Of a stretch of 64,000 bases of DNA, positions 9,221 through 19,159 are shown one piece after another; the first letter of the stretch is position 1, and each line of letters starts with the position of its first letter. Source of the stretch: Ktedonobacteria bacterium (lineage in GTDB: Bacteria > Chloroflexota > Ktedonobacteria > Ktedonobacterales > JACDGC01); NCBI GenBank assembly GCA_027459785.1, contig DAIDGU010000084.1, positions 1 through 64,000 on the forward strand, given 5' to 3'. Made by a program: the position numbers and the translations under genes. The notes under the pieces were generated by a model. The model was not told where the DNA came from, did not search any database, and saw only the letters and a list, made by a program, of their open reading frames with translations.

Positions 9221-10240
9221 ATGCTAGCGTACATCATCCGGCGTCTGTTGGTCGCCATCCCCGTCTTTTTCGGCATCACGGTGTTGACATGGCTGATCAG
9301 CACGACGAACCCTGATGGCGGTCCGCTCACCGCGTATCTAGGTAAGGGCGGCGGCAAGATCATCACGCAATCCGAAATCAATGCTATTGAGCGCAAGCTT
9401 GGCCTCGACAAGCCCGTGCCGGTGCGCTATGTCTATTGGGTGCGCAATCTCTTCCGGGGGGATCTGGGCGTCTCTATCACGGAGCATAAGCCGGTGACGC
9501 AGGCGATTCAGGAGCGCATTCTGCCGACCGTCCTGCTCCTGGGGTTCGCGCTCGTCTTGCAGGAGTTGATCGCCATCCCGTTAGGCATCTTTTCGGCGCT
9601 GAGGCGTGGTTCCTTCTTTGACCAAACCTTCACGGTGCTCGCCTATGTGTTATATGCCTTACCTACCTTCTGGTACGGCCTGATGATGATCGTCATTTTC
9701 GGCGTGGCGCTGAAAGCATTGCCCTTCAACGGCATGATCAACGATCACCTCTCTGGCACGGCCTTTGGCACCACCCAATACTGGGCCTATTTCCACGCGA
9801 ATACGGTGCAGGCCGTCCTGGACCTGGCGGACCACCTGATCATGCCGGTGACAGTGCTGGCGACCGCCGGCCTGGCGGGCGACAGTCGCTTCATGCGCGC
9901 CAGCATGCTGAGCGTGCTGAACCAGGACTACATCCGCACCGCTAAAGCCAAAGGGCTGCCCTCGCGGATGGTCGTTTGGAAGCATGCGTTGCGCAATGCC
10001 ATTTTGCCTATCGTGACGAACGTTGGCCTCTCCATCCCCAGCCTCATTGGCGGTGCGGTGGTCACGGAGCAAATCTTCGCCTGGCCGGGCATGGGGCGCC
10101 TTTTCGTCAATGCCGCGCAAGGCTATGACTATCCAGTGGTGATCGCCTACGTCGTCTTGCTGGGCGCGCTCACCCTCTTCTTCAACATCGTGACCGACGT
10201 CTCCTACGCCTTCGTCGATCCACGGATTCGTTACAGTTAG
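9221..10240 (+). CDS. ABC transporter permease, DppB/OppB family
   Basis: A 339-residue integral membrane protein with six hydrophobic segments, starting with the family signature MLAYIIRRLLVAIPVFFGIT. The cytoplasmic EAA loop that contacts the ATPases is present near residues 240-265 (RTAKAKGLPSRMVVWKHALR). The ATG at 9221 follows GAGGG. It would form the translocation pore with the next gene's product, fed by the lipoprotein at 7064 and driven by the ATPases at 11302 and 12444. It is the first gene of a tight four-gene unit (gaps of 36, 32 and 38 bases). Confidence 0.95.
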   Translation: MLAYIIRRLLVAIPVFFGITVLTWLISTTNPDGGPLTAYLGKGGGKIITQSEINAIERKLGLDKPVPVRYVYWVRNLFRGDLGVSITEHKPVTQAIQERILPTVLLLGFALVLQELIAIPLGIFSALRRGSFFDQTFTVLAYVLYALPTFWYGLMMIVIFGVALKALPFNGMINDHLSGTAFGTTQYWAYFHANTVQAVLDLADHLIMPVTVLATAGLAGDSRFMRASMLSVLNQDYIRTAKAKGLPSRMVVWKHALRNAILPIVTNVGLSIPSLIGGAVVTEQIFAWPGMGRLFVNAAQGYDYPVVIAYVVLLGALTLFFNIVTDVSYAFVDPRIRYS

Positions 10241-10276
10241 GGTGGCGTTCCACTAGAAACACAAAGGAGATTCCTC

Positions 10277-11269
10277 ATGGATATTCAGGGTCCCAGCGAA
10301 CTAGCTGACCTCAGCTATACCGGCTCGTTCCGCCCGACCGTCATCCTGGAGCAAGAAGAGGCGGCCAACTTTCAACAACTCACACAGATCGAGCTGTTCT
10401 GGCGGCGCTTCCGCGCCCATAAGCTAGCATTGCTGGGTGTGGTCACTGTGCTGTTGTTGATTCTGATGGCGATCTGCGCGCCGCTGATCACGCCGGGTAT
10501 TGGCCCAACAACCATCCCCGCGCTCATCGGCATCCCGCTCGGTGGTCCGGCCCATGCGCCGACATTCGATAACTTCCCGTGGCGTATTCTCGGCACCACC
10601 AACTTCTTGAACTATAGTATCCTGGCGCAGATCACGTATGGCGCGCGGGTGTCGCTGACCATCGGCTTCGTCGCGGCCTTCTTGTCGTCAGTCATCGGCA
10701 CGATCGTCGGCTCCATCAGCGGCTACTTTGGCGGCTGGGTCGATAACCTGATCATGCGCATCACGGATATCTTCCTGTCGATCCCCAGCTTGCCCTTGCT
10801 GATCGCCGTTTCGGCCATCTATGCCCAGGGCAACATGATCATCATCATCGCGATCTTCACGCTGCTGAGTTGGACGCTGGCCGCCCGTCAGGTGCGCGCC
10901 TCGTTCCTCTCGCTGCGCGAGCAAGAGTTCACGGAAGCGGCGAAAGCGGCGGGCGTCAACGACTGGCGCATCATGTTCCGCCATCTGCTGCCGAACGCAC
11001 TCTCGCCGGTGATCGTCATCACGACCCTCAACGTGGCCGGCTTCATCGTCGGTGAATCCACGCTCGACTTCCTCGGCCTGGGCGTCAACTTCCCGCCAAC
11101 GGCCACCTGGGGCAACATTCTGGCCTATGCGCAAAACGACATTCTCAACGGTGACTGGTGGTGGGCGACCTTCCCCGGCCTCTTCCTGGTGATCACCGTG
11201 CTCGCCGTCAACTTCATTGGCGACGGCCTGCGTGACGCCCTCGATGTGCGTACACGCATCGAAAGCTAA
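10277..11269 (+). CDS. ABC transporter permease, DppC/OppC family
   Basis: A 330-residue membrane protein with the OppC N-terminal domain (LTQIELFWRRFRAHKLALLG followed by the first membrane helix) and five more helices. The EAA loop is clear: EAAKAAGVNDWRIMFRHLLP. Ribosome binding by AAGGAG seven bases before the ATG. It pairs with the DppB-like permease immediately upstream. Length and order are typical of peptide/nickel importers. Confidence 0.95.
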   Translation: MDIQGPSELADLSYTGSFRPTVILEQEEAANFQQLTQIELFWRRFRAHKLALLGVVTVLLLILMAICAPLITPGIGPTTIPALIGIPLGGPAHAPTFDNFPWRILGTTNFLNYSILAQITYGARVSLTIGFVAAFLSSVIGTIVGSISGYFGGWVDNLIMRITDIFLSIPSLPLLIAVSAIYAQGNMIIIIAIFTLLSWTLAARQVRASFLSLREQEFTEAAKAAGVNDWRIMFRHLLPNALSPVIVITTLNVAGFIVGESTLDFLGLGVNFPPTATWGNILAYAQNDILNGDWWWATFPGLFLVITVLAVNFIGDGLRDALDVRTRIES

Positions 11270-11301
11270 GCTCGCAGTACTCATAAGGAGGGCCGTTTCG
11301 A

Positions 11302-12405
11302 GTGGCCAAGAACATGTCAGGCACCACCAACTTGCTTGAGGTCCGCGATCTCAAGACCTATTTCAAAACCATCGATGGTACCGTGCGGGCCGTCGATGGG
11401 GTGAACTTCTCGATCAAGCCCGGCGAAACGCTCAGCGTCGTCGGCGAATCGGGCAGCGGCAAAAGTGTTACCGCACTGTCGGCGATGCGCCTGCTCAGTT
11501 CGAACGGACATGTGGAGAGCGGTGAAATCTTGTTCGAGGGACGTGACCTCGTCACCGCCTCGGAAGAAGAGATGCGCAAGATTCGCGGCAACCAGATCTC
11601 GATGATCTTTCAGGAGCCGATGACCTCGCTCAACCCGGTCTATACCATCGGCGACCAGGTGGGCGAAGTGCTGCGCATCCACAAGGGGCTGCGGGGCCGC
11701 GCCGCGCGCGACCGCACCGTCGAGATGCTACGGCGTGTGGGTATCCCCGCCGCCGAGCGCCGCCTGAGCGACTATCCTCACAACCTCAGTGGCGGCATGC
11801 GCCAGCGCGTGATGATCGCGATGGCCCTGGCCACTGATCCTAAGCTGCTCATCGCCGACGAACCGACTACCGCGCTCGACGTGACGATTCAAGCGCAGAT
11901 CCTGGATCTGATGCGCGGCTTGAGCCGTGAGTTCGATACCTCGATCTTGCTCATCACCCATGACCTGGGCGTGGTGGCAGAGATGGCGCATGAAGTCGCC
12001 GTGATGTATACCGGCCAGGTCGTGGAGCGTGGCTCCGTCTATCAAGTGCTGAAGCAGCCGCTGCATCCCTACACTCTCGGTCTGCTCAACTCGATCCCTG
12101 GCGAGGCGCTAAAGGGTCAAAAACTCAATGTCATTCGCGGCGTTGTGCCGAATCCGTTGACGTTGCCCAAGGGCTGCACCTTCGCGCCTCGCTGTCCATA
12201 TGTCATGGACATCTGTCGCACGCAGGAACCTCGCCTGGTGAACACCGGCGACAACCACCTGGCCCATTGCTGGCTCTATCAGACCCCTAATGGCCAGGTA
12301 CAGATGCCGATGAACCGCCTGTCGTGGAACGATGCATCGGAGGCGTTTAACCAGCGCTTAGCCGCCGCCCAGGCGGGCCAGGCCACCCCCACCACGACGA
12401 AATGA
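11302..12405 (+). CDS. ABC transporter ATP-binding protein, DppD/OppD family
   Basis: A 367-residue ATPase with Walker [10 protein letters not shown]-loop [10 protein letters not shown], signature [10 protein letters not shown], Walker [14 protein letters not shown] and the switch histidine in [10 protein letters not shown]. The C-terminus has the oligopeptide-transport extension with a Cys-rich motif ([14 protein letters not shown]), which binds an iron-sulfur cluster in characterised relatives. The start is GTG at 11302 behind GGAGGG. It forms a heterodimer with the next product. Confidence 0.95.
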   Translation: MAKNMSGTTNLLEVRDLKTYFKTIDGTVRAVDGVNFSIKPGETLSVVGESGSGKSVTALSAMRLLSSNGHVESGEILFEGRDLVTASEEEMRKIRGNQISMIFQEPMTSLNPVYTIGDQVGEVLRIHKGLRGRAARDRTVEMLRRVGIPAAERRLSDYPHNLSGGMRQRVMIAMALATDPKLLIADEPTTALDVTIQAQILDLMRGLSREFDTSILLITHDLGVVAEMAHEVAVMYTGQVVERGSVYQVLKQPLHPYTLGLLNSIPGEALKGQKLNVIRGVVPNPLTLPKGCTFAPRCPYVMDICRTQEPRLVNTGDNHLAHCWLYQTPNGQVQMPMNRLSWNDASEAFNQRLAAAQAGQATPTTTK

Positions 12406-12443
12406 GGAGCAGGAGCAGACGCTCCGAAAGAGAGTAGACCGCC

Positions 12444-13595
12444 ATGAGTGTTGACGCGACGAATTACAATGCGACGCCGCAGCCCCAGACCGACGCTGGG
12501 GCGAGTGGCACCAGCAGCGACGTGTTGCTGGATGTGCGCCATTTGGTAAAATATTATCCAGTGACGGGCGGCGTCTTCAAAACGAAGGTCGCTGAAGTCA
12601 AGGCCGTCGATGACATCTCGTTCACCATCAAAAAGGGCGAGACCTTCGGCCTGGTGGGTGAGTCCGGTTGCGGCAAATCGACCGCAGGCCGGGCCATCAT
12701 CCGCCTGCACGAACCGACCTCCGGCGAGATCATCTTCGAGGGCAAAGATATCACCAAATTGCCTCCGCATGAGATGAAGCCGATGCGCAGCAAACTGCAA
12801 ATCATCTTCCAGGATCCCTATTCCTCGCTGAATCCGTCGATGCCTGTCGGCGACCTGATCGGCGAGGGACTGTTGGCGCAGGGTTACAAGAGCCGGCGTG
12901 AGCGCGAGGCGATCACCCAGTTCTACCTGCAAAAGGTTGGTCTGCGCCCGGAATATGTGCGCCGCTACGCGCACGAGTTCAGCGGCGGCCAGCGCCAGCG
13001 CATCGGCATCGCCCGCGCCCTGGCCCTCAAGCCAGCCTTCGTCGTCGCCGACGAGCCGGTTTCCGCGCTGGACGTGTCGATTCAGTCCCAGGTGCTCAAC
13101 CTGCTGAAAGAGTTGCAAGGCGAATTCAACCTGACGTATCTTTTCATCGCGCACAACCTGCCGGTGGTGGAATACATCAGCGACCGCGTCGGCGTGATGT
13201 ACCTGGGCAAAATGGTGGAAACGGCGGAATCGAAGACGCTCTATCACATGCCGTTGCACCCGTACACCGCGTCGCTGCTTTCCGCCGCCCCCGTGGCGGA
13301 CCCGACGGTACACCGCCAGCGCATCATCCTGGTGGGCGATGTCCCCAGCCCGATCAATCCGCCCAGCGGCTGCCGCTTCCACACGCGCTGCCCCATCGCC
13401 CAGGCGATCTGCGCGGAGGTCGAGCCGCCGCTCGAAGATAAGACCGGCGACGGCCACTTCGCCGCCTGCCACTTCTCGGACCGGGTGGATGCGCTCATCA
13501 AAGGCCAGGTGTCGATCACGCACGGTGCCGTCATCACCCAGCAAGGTGCCAGCGAGCGCATCGACACGAAAGCCAGCGATAGCCCCGCCTACTGA
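12444..13595 (+). CDS. ABC transporter ATP-binding protein, DppF/OppF family
   Basis: A 383-residue ATPase with Walker [10 protein letters not shown]-loop [10 protein letters not shown], signature [15 protein letters not shown], Walker [14 protein letters not shown] and the C-terminal extension [14 protein letters not shown]. It is the second nucleotide-binding subunit of the importer and the last gene of the unit; a strong terminator follows 37 bases after the stop. The first 25 residues are a low-complexity extension rich in Thr, Gln and Ala. Confidence 0.95.
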   Translation: MSVDATNYNATPQPQTDAGASGTSSDVLLDVRHLVKYYPVTGGVFKTKVAEVKAVDDISFTIKKGETFGLVGESGCGKSTAGRAIIRLHEPTSGEIIFEGKDITKLPPHEMKPMRSKLQIIFQDPYSSLNPSMPVGDLIGEGLLAQGYKSRREREAITQFYLQKVGLRPEYVRRYAHEFSGGQRQRIGIARALALKPAFVVADEPVSALDVSIQSQVLNLLKELQGEFNLTYLFIAHNLPVVEYISDRVGVMYLGKMVETAESKTLYHMPLHPYTASLLSAAPVADPTVHRQRIILVGDVPSPINPPSGCRFHTRCPIAQAICAEVEPPLEDKTGDGHFAACHFSDRVDALIKGQVSITHGAVITQQGASERIDTKASDSPAY

Positions 13596-13632
13596 TCGCG
13601 CCGTTCCCGGCGCTAGGCCACCTTGGCTGAAG

Positions 13633-13675
13633 GCGGCGATGACACATCCCCCGATGTGCTGTCGCCGCGTTTTGC
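13633..13675 (+). terminator. Rho-independent terminator of the peptide importer operon
   Basis: GCGGCGA..CACATC pairs with GATGTG..TCGCCGC (13633-13648 with 13653-13668; two wobbles and one mismatch) around a CCCC loop. GTTTTGCTATTT follows. Strong and well placed. Confidence 0.85.
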
Positions 13676-13720
13676 TATTTCAGGGGGATAGCCAGGCCGC
13701 TCTGGGCGGCGCAAAAGATC

Positions 13721-14329
13721 TCACATCTGCTCGTCCGCGCTTGCCCCATGCGCTGCCGCCAGCGCCAGCTCGAGCTGGCGCAGAGCTTGCCAGTGGCGCT
13801 CTTCGGGGCGGGCGGGCTGGTGAAAGCGCTGCACGCGCCGTAGCGCGGCATCCGCGCCGATGCCCTCGACTGCCATCAGCACGGCACAGGTCAGCGTCGC
13901 CGAACGATTCACTCCCGCCATGCAGTGAATCAGCACCGTGCGCCCCGCGCGCACCAGCGCGACCACCCCGTGCGTATCTGCCGCCAGCGCCTCCCAGGTA
14001 TAGCCCTGCGCCCCCTCGCCGCGTGGCCAGCGGCGGTCGTCCGCGCTCAATGGCCAGGGATCGTTCAATTCGCAGAGGTTCACGATGCCGTCCACCGCTG
14101 GGCGGTGTGCATCGCCCAATTCGGCACGGCTCGGTCCGAGATAGAGCCGCGTGCGGCAGAAGGGGCCGGCGGGGTCCAGCCGCACGGGGATCGGCGAGCC
14201 GCCGAATACGCGCATGTGCCAGGGGCGCCACGGATGCACGACGGTAGCGGCATACACAGGCGTGCGTTCATAGCGCACCGCCGCGATCTGGGCGCGGGTG
14301 GTTTCATTCAGGATCAGCGGAAAGGTCAT
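13721..14329 (-). CDS. Dual-specificity/tyrosine phosphatase-like protein
   Basis: A 202-residue protein with the Cys-phosphatase P-loop HCMAGVNRS (His135, Cys136, Ser143), the HCx5RS signature of dual-specificity phosphatases. An aspartate-bearing loop that could supply the general acid lies upstream (CELNDPWPLSADDRRW). Downstream GIGADAALRRVQRFH resembles the helix after the P-loop in this family. Such proteins remove phosphate from Tyr or Ser/Thr residues, or from phosphoinositides or RNA 5' ends in some branches; the substrate here is unknown. It is divergent from the glycerophosphodiesterase gene. The PASTA kinase at 45063 shows that Ser/Thr phosphorylation exists in this organism. Confidence 0.8.
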   Translation of the reverse strand: MTFPLILNETTRAQIAAVRYERTPVYAATVVHPWRPWHMRVFGGSPIPVRLDPAGPFCRTRLYLGPSRAELGDAHRPAVDGIVNLCELNDPWPLSADDRRWPRGEGAQGYTWEALAADTHGVVALVRAGRTVLIHCMAGVNRSATLTCAVLMAVEGIGADAALRRVQRFHQPARPEERHWQALRQLELALAAAHGASADEQM

Positions 14330-14486
14330 AACAAACAGTGTTCTCCTTCAAAACTCTTGCTCTGATCGTAGCTATATAGGACGGTGATACGCAAGACACA
14401 GGGCTTTTGGGGCGTGCATCTTGCCTACATGTATGGTAAGATAGGGACACGCTTTATCCCGTCATTCATTGAAGAGGTTCTGACGC

Positions 14487-15278
14487 ATGACAGACTACGT
14501 TCCCCCGTTCATCTTCGGCCACCGGGGAGCCTCGGCGCACGCGCCTGAAAATTCGATGGCGGCCTTCGCGCTGGCGGCGCAACAGGGCGCGCAGGGCATC
14601 GAACTGGATGTGCATCTGACGGCGGACGGGCAGATTGTCGTGATGCACGACGACACCGTGGATGCCACCACCGATGGCCACGGCGCGATCAGCCAGATGA
14701 CACTGGCGCAGGTGCGGCAACTGCACCTGCATGCGCGCGGTCACAAGGCCCACGCGGGCGACGCCACAGAGACCGTGCCGCTGCTCAGCGAGGTCTTCGA
14801 CCGCTTCATCCCCGGTCCGCTGGTCGTGAATGTCGAACTGAAACCGAGCAAGACCACTGATCTCGCCCAGGCCGTCGCGCAACTGGTCATGCAACACCAC
14901 GCCGCCGGCCAGGTATTACTGTCGTCGTTCGACCGCTTCACCCTGGCCTATCTGCAACAGCACCATGCCACCTTGCGCCGCGCGCTGCTCTATCCCGCGT
15001 CGTCGTTCGAGGGCGTGATGGTCGGCATGCGCCACAGCCTGGGGTGGATCACCGGCGCGCATGCGCTGGGCTGCGAGGCCATCCATCCCTATTGGCGGCT
15101 CGCCACCCCCGCCGTCATCGAGCGCGCCCATCTGTTGGAACTGGATGTCAACGCCTGGACCGTCGATGACGAGCGCACCATCCGCCACCTGGCACAACTG
15201 GATGTCGATGGTATCATCACCAACGATCCGGCCCGCGCCCGTGCTGTGGTGGCATCGCACAGCCCAGTGCGCGCCTAG
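14487..15278 (+). CDS. ugpQ: Glycerophosphodiester phosphodiesterase
   Basis: A 263-residue GDPD-family enzyme without a signal peptide, so cytoplasmic (UgpQ type). The catalytic motifs are present: FGHRGASAHAPENS (catalytic His and Arg), IELDVHLTADGQIVVMHDD (metal-binding Glu and Asp, second catalytic His), VNVELKPS, and near the end LDVNAWTVDDERTIRHLAQL followed by VDGIITNDPA. It hydrolyses deacylated phospholipids to sn-glycerol 3-phosphate and an alcohol. Its last four bases overlap the end of dxs, which runs the other way. Confidence 0.9.
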   Translation: MTDYVPPFIFGHRGASAHAPENSMAAFALAAQQGAQGIELDVHLTADGQIVVMHDDTVDATTDGHGAISQMTLAQVRQLHLHARGHKAHAGDATETVPLLSEVFDRFIPGPLVVNVELKPSKTTDLAQAVAQLVMQHHAAGQVLLSSFDRFTLAYLQQHHATLRRALLYPASSFEGVMVGMRHSLGWITGAHALGCEAIHPYWRLATPAVIERAHLLELDVNAWTVDDERTIRHLAQLDVDGIITNDPARARAVVASHSPVRA

Positions 15279-17188
15279 CGCCGCACGCTCGCCCCCACCA
15301 GCGCCCGCGCGACCTCTTGCACGTGGTCGCTGGTGAGGCCACAGAGTTCCTTCAGCTTGGCGACCGAACCATGCTCGATGAAGGCGTCGCGCACGCCGAT
15401 GATTTTCACCGGCACGCGCACATCGTGCGCGTTCAACAGTTCCAGCACGGCGCTACCGAAACCGCCTGCTGCCATGTGATTCTCGATGGTGATGACGTGG
15501 CCGGTTGCGCGGGCCAGGTGCAAGATCAATTCTTCGTCCAGCGGCTTCGCCCAACGCGGGTTGACGGCCACCGCGCGGATGCCCTGATCCGCCAGTGCCT
15601 CGGCAGCTTGCTTGGCGACCAGCGCCATATCGCCGTAGCCGAAGATGACGACCTCGCCGCGTTCCGCCGCCGCAGGATCAGTGAGGATTTCGCCCTTGCC
15701 GACGGGCAGCGGCGTGAACTCCTGGGCCAGCGGCACGCCCACCCCGGAGCCACGCGGGAAGCGCACCGCGACAGGGCCATCCACGCCGTAAACGGCGGTA
15801 TACACCATCTGGCGCAACTCGTTCTCGTCCTTGGGGGCCATCAGCTTCATATTTGGTATCGGGCGCAAAAAGCCGATATCGAAGAGGCCATGCTGCGTCT
15901 GCCCATCCTCGCCCACCAGCCCCGCGCGGTCCAACAGCAGCGCCACATGCAGGTTCTGCACGCAGACATCGTGCAACACCTGATCATAGGCGCGCTGGAG
16001 GAACGTCGAATAGATATCGGCGACGGGGATGATCCCCTGGGTCGCCATGCCGGCGGCGAACGTCACCGAATGCTGCTCGGCGATCCCCTGATCGAAATAC
16101 TGATCCGGCACTTGGACGCGCAGCTTATTCAAGCTGGTTCCCTCAGCCATCGCGGCGGTGATGCCCACGACCCGGCGGTCCTGGCGGCAGATATCCACCA
16201 GCGCATCGCCGACGACATCCGAAAACGACGGTGGTCCACCGGCTTTCTTGCGCATCTCGCCGGTTGCGGGATCGAACGCGCCGGGGCCATGGAACTTGGT
16301 CGCATCTTGTTCGGCGGGGGCATAGCCGCGCCCTTTTTTCGTGATGACCTGGATCATCACCGGCCCATCAAGCTGCTTGGCTTTCTCGAAGACATCCACC
16401 ATGAAACCGATGTCGTGGCCGTCGAAGGGACCGAGGAAGGTGAAGCCCAGTTCGCTGAAGATTACGCCACTTTTGCTGGGCATGACGAATTCTTTCATGC
16501 TGCGCTGCGTGCGGCCCGCCACTTCCGCCGCCAGGTCGCCTACAACGGGCAAGTCTTCGATCACCTGCTTCGCGGTGTTGCGGAGCTTGCGATAGCGGGG
16601 GCTGGCGCGCAGATTGCCCAGGTGCCGGTGCAGCGCGCCGACATTATCCGAGATGCTCTTGTCGTTGTCATTGAGGACGACGATCAGCTTGTGGCCCATC
16701 GCGCCGGCGTTGTTGATCGCTTCCAGCGCCATGCCGCCGGTCAGCGCGCCATCGCCGATGATGGCGACGACATTGAAATCCTGGCCGGCCAGGTCGCGCG
16801 CCACGGCCATGCCCAGCGCGGCGCTGATCGAGGTAGATGCATGGCTGGCACCGAAGGCGTCATAGGGCGACTCGTCGCGGCGCAGATAGCCCGACAGCCC
16901 CCCATATTGCTTGATCGTGGCGAAACGCGGCGCGCGCCCCGTCACCAACTTGTGGGGATAGGCTTGGTGGCCGATGTCCCAGACGAGCTGGTCGCGCGGG
17001 CAGTCAAAGGCCAGGTGCAGCGCCAGCGTCAGCTCGACGGTTCCCAGGTTGGGAGCCAGATGCCCGCCATTCACACTGACGGTTTGGATGATCGTGCGCC
17101 GCAATTCTTCGGCGAGCTGCGTCAACTCGTGAGGCGACAAGGCGCGCAACTGCGCGGGACTGGTGATCGTATCGAGGATGGTGGCCAA
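15275..17188 (-). CDS. dxs: 1-deoxy-D-xylulose-5-phosphate synthase
   Basis: A 637-residue thiamine-diphosphate enzyme that condenses pyruvate and glyceraldehyde 3-phosphate, the first step of the MEP isoprenoid pathway. It shows the DXS order: NGGHLAPNLGTVELTLALH, FGASHASTSISAALGMA, the ThDP motif GDGALTGGMALEAINNAG, then transketolase-type GITAAMAEGTSL and GIAEQHSVTFAAGMA. The TTG at 17188 has AAAGGAG eight bases upstream and gives the usual N-terminus (ATILDTITSPAQLRALS); the frame stays open to 17383, but that extension has no DXS similarity. It lies downstream of rplY and the prepilin peptidase on the same strand. Confidence 0.95.
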   Translation of the reverse strand: MATILDTITSPAQLRALSPHELTQLAEELRRTIIQTVSVNGGHLAPNLGTVELTLALHLAFDCPRDQLVWDIGHQAYPHKLVTGRAPRFATIKQYGGLSGYLRRDESPYDAFGASHASTSISAALGMAVARDLAGQDFNVVAIIGDGALTGGMALEAINNAGAMGHKLIVVLNDNDKSISDNVGALHRHLGNLRASPRYRKLRNTAKQVIEDLPVVGDLAAEVAGRTQRSMKEFVMPSKSGVIFSELGFTFLGPFDGHDIGFMVDVFEKAKQLDGPVMIQVITKKGRGYAPAEQDATKFHGPGAFDPATGEMRKKAGGPPSFSDVVGDALVDICRQDRRVVGITAAMAEGTSLNKLRVQVPDQYFDQGIAEQHSVTFAAGMATQGIIPVADIYSTFLQRAYDQVLHDVCVQNLHVALLLDRAGLVGEDGQTQHGLFDIGFLRPIPNMKLMAPKDENELRQMVYTAVYGVDGPVAVRFPRGSGVGVPLAQEFTPLPVGKGEILTDPAAAERGEVVIFGYGDMALVAKQAAEALADQGIRAVAVNPRWAKPLDEELILHLARATGHVITIENHMAAGGFGSAVLELLNAHDVRVPVKIIGVRDAFIEHGSVAKLKELCGLTSDHVQEVARALVGASVRR

Positions 17189-17506
17189 CGTGGATACTCC
17201 TTTGATGGCGCGTGCGACCGCCCGCAGGACGCCAACAATCTTATGTGAGTGGGGGCGACGTTGACCCCAGCGGGTGCTAGCGATATCGCGTATATAAGAC
17301 GTGCCGGCGCGGGTGCGCGCCACACCGGGATGGCCGCCGCAATGTCGCTGCGCCTGGCGCATCAAGGGGGTGGATCCTGACACGTTTGTTTCTACATCTC
17401 ACAAGATTATAGGACATGACCACCCCTGCTGCCTAGAGGCAAACACCGTATTCTTTTAAGGATCTACACTGCAAAACCTGAGATGGATGCAGACGCTGGC
17501 TGCGAA
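17189..17506. promoter_or_regulatory. Intergenic region upstream of dxs
   Basis: This stretch of 318 bases between the prepilin peptidase stop and the dxs start has no gene on either strand except the open extension of the dxs frame. On the minus strand a TATAAT lies at 17411-17406 with no good -35 at 17 bases, so it is only a candidate promoter for dxs. Confidence 0.4.
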
Positions 17507-18163
17507 TCAAGGTACGGGCTGAATCAGCATGACGAGCAGCGCGCCCACTACCAGAAAGGCACCCAGTGGCAGATACGTGTGGCGGCTGATGCGCCGCGCC
17601 GCCAGCAGCGCCACGGCCACGAGCGCCATGAGCATGAAGCCCCAGAGGATCGCGCGCAAGCCGCCTTGCCAGCCGAGCAGCGCGCCCAGCGTCGCGCCCA
17701 GTTGCACGTCGCCCCACCCTAGGGCGTCTGTGCCATAGCGCAGCAGGCCGACGAGAAAGATGAGGCCCAGCAGGCCGCCGCAGACCAGCGCACCCGCCAG
17801 CAGCGCGCCCCAGGCCGCCGCGCCGCCGACCAGCGCGCGCAGCATCCCCAGCGCCACCGGCAGCGCCAACGTTTCGGCGAAGATGAGGTGGGCCGCGCCA
17901 TCCAGCGCGGCGATGAGGGCGAGCGCGGCCACGCCAGCGAGCAGCGCCAGCGCCGCCAGCGGCACGGGCAGCCGGCCCGGCGGCAGCGTGACGGCGTGCC
18001 ACAGCGCCAGCGGCACCAGCAGCGCCAGCCCGCCGCGCAGCGCCCAGCGCCAGGCCAGCGGGACGCGATGCGGGCGCAGCAGGTGATCACCCCACGCCAG
18101 CAACGGCGTGGCCAACCCGTAGCCCAGCGGCACGCCGGTGAGCGCGATGAGGAGCAGTCGCAT
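17507..18163 (-). CDS. Prepilin peptidase, A24 family, lacking the methylase zinc domain
   Basis: A 218-residue polytopic membrane protein (about seven hydrophobic segments). The two catalytic aspartates of type IV prepilin peptidases are visible: Asp near residue 87 (IAALDGAAHLIFAE) and the GxGD motif GWGDVQLGATLGALLGW near 149. The N-terminal cytoplasmic domain with paired CxxC motifs is absent, as in short A24 members. It would cleave leader peptides of type IV pilins or archaellin-like pseudopilins. It is the only pilus-biogenesis gene in the window, relevant to the pilus-type chemotaxis operon at 35.8-44.7 kb. It lies 45 bases downstream of rplY. Confidence 0.82.
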   Translation of the reverse strand: MRLLLIALTGVPLGYGLATPLLAWGDHLLRPHRVPLAWRWALRGGLALLVPLALWHAVTLPPGRLPVPLAALALLAGVAALALIAALDGAAHLIFAETLALPVALGMLRALVGGAAAWGALLAGALVCGGLLGLIFLVGLLRYGTDALGWGDVQLGATLGALLGWQGGLRAILWGFMLMALVAVALLAARRISRHTYLPLGAFLVVGALLVMLIQPVP

Positions 18164-18208
18164 CCGTGCGCCTCGATCCTTCCTGAAAATCTAGCCGCGA
18201 TCCCCCAG

Positions 18209-18853
18209 TTAGGATGCCGTCGGCTGCGACGCGGCGGGCGGCTCATTGGCAGCCGTCCCGGTTTCCGTCGTGGTCGTTTCCGTGCTGGTGCGCGGCGGTT
18301 CGACCTTCACCACCGGTTCGTCAGGGGGAACCAAAATCTTCACGCCGTTGGGAACGGGGATGTCTTTGACGTGCAACACGACATCCAGCGCCGTCAACTG
18401 CGTCGCGTCCACCGTGAGGAAGTCCGGCAGGTTGCCAGGCAAGCACTCGATCTCGATGGTTTCCAGCAAGAGCAGCACGACGCCGCCGGTCTCTTTCGCC
18501 GCTGGCGCGACGCCAGTGGCATGCAGCGGCACGCGGGCGTGCATCGTCTCGTTCATCAGAACGCGCGCGAAGTCGATGTGCAGCATTTTACCGGTTTTGG
18601 GTTCGTGGGTGATATGGCGCACCAGCACCGTTTCCGGCTGCCCCTGGTTAGCGATGCTGAGGGCGATCACGCCTGTCGTCTGGTGAGTCTCGCAGAGGCG
18701 CTCGAACGTGCGCATATCGACCTGCACCGGCACGGAGTCGCCGTGGCCGTAAATCCGCGCGGGCAGAATACCCTGCCGCCGTAAGGCGCGCACGTGTTTG
18801 CGCATGACGGTGCGCGGCTGCGCCGCTAACGTCACCTGTTGCTTGGTTGCCAT
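18209..18853 (-). CDS. rplY: 50S ribosomal protein L25/general stress protein Ctc
   Basis: A 214-residue protein of the long (TL5/Ctc) form. The 5S-rRNA-binding domain starts at the N-terminus (VRALRRQGILPARIYGHGDS) and continues through LVRHITHEPKTGKMLHIDFARV; the beta C-domain follows (VPLHATGVAPAAKETGGVV, then IEIECLPGNLPDFLTVD), with an acidic/Thr-rich tail. It binds 5S rRNA in the central protuberance of the large subunit. AAAGGGGATT precedes the ATG at 18853. Confidence 0.93.
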   Translation of the reverse strand: MATKQQVTLAAQPRTVMRKHVRALRRQGILPARIYGHGDSVPVQVDMRTFERLCETHQTTGVIALSIANQGQPETVLVRHITHEPKTGKMLHIDFARVLMNETMHARVPLHATGVAPAAKETGGVVLLLLETIEIECLPGNLPDFLTVDATQLTALDVVLHVKDIPVPNGVKILVPPDEPVVKVEPPRTSTETTTTETGTAANEPPAASQPTAS

Positions 18854-19159
18854 TGCATAATCCCCTTTTTTAAATTGAATACAACAGAAAGCTCAGCAAG
18901 ATGCTTGCCGGTTCAACGACGCCCTCCTTGTGCCTTATTCTACCACGCGATTCTTGTTGCACACATCCTGCAAGGACATGCTCCAACCCCTTGACGTTCC
19001 GCAATATTTATGTTACTTTCAACTATGCAGTGGATAATCGAGAAATCTCGCAAAGTCAGCCTAGTGTAAGCTGCATAAAGCAAAGTCGAGACGGCTAAAG
19101 TCACAACGCCTATCTTTATAGGTCTTAACAACTTGCTGATTGCGCTGTCTGAGGTGGTA
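18854..19159. promoter_or_regulatory. AT-rich region upstream of rplY
   Basis: Just over 300 bases with no supported gene. It must contain the rplY promoter (minus strand) and the 3' end of the AT-rich membrane-gene pair. Composition drops sharply in GC from about 18,950 onward. Confidence 0.4.

Noticed and set aside
15317-17248. A 643-codon plus-strand frame opposite dxs
   Set aside because: It is the antisense shadow of dxs, rich in His and Gln, with no ribosome site or family pattern; dxs itself is unmistakable.
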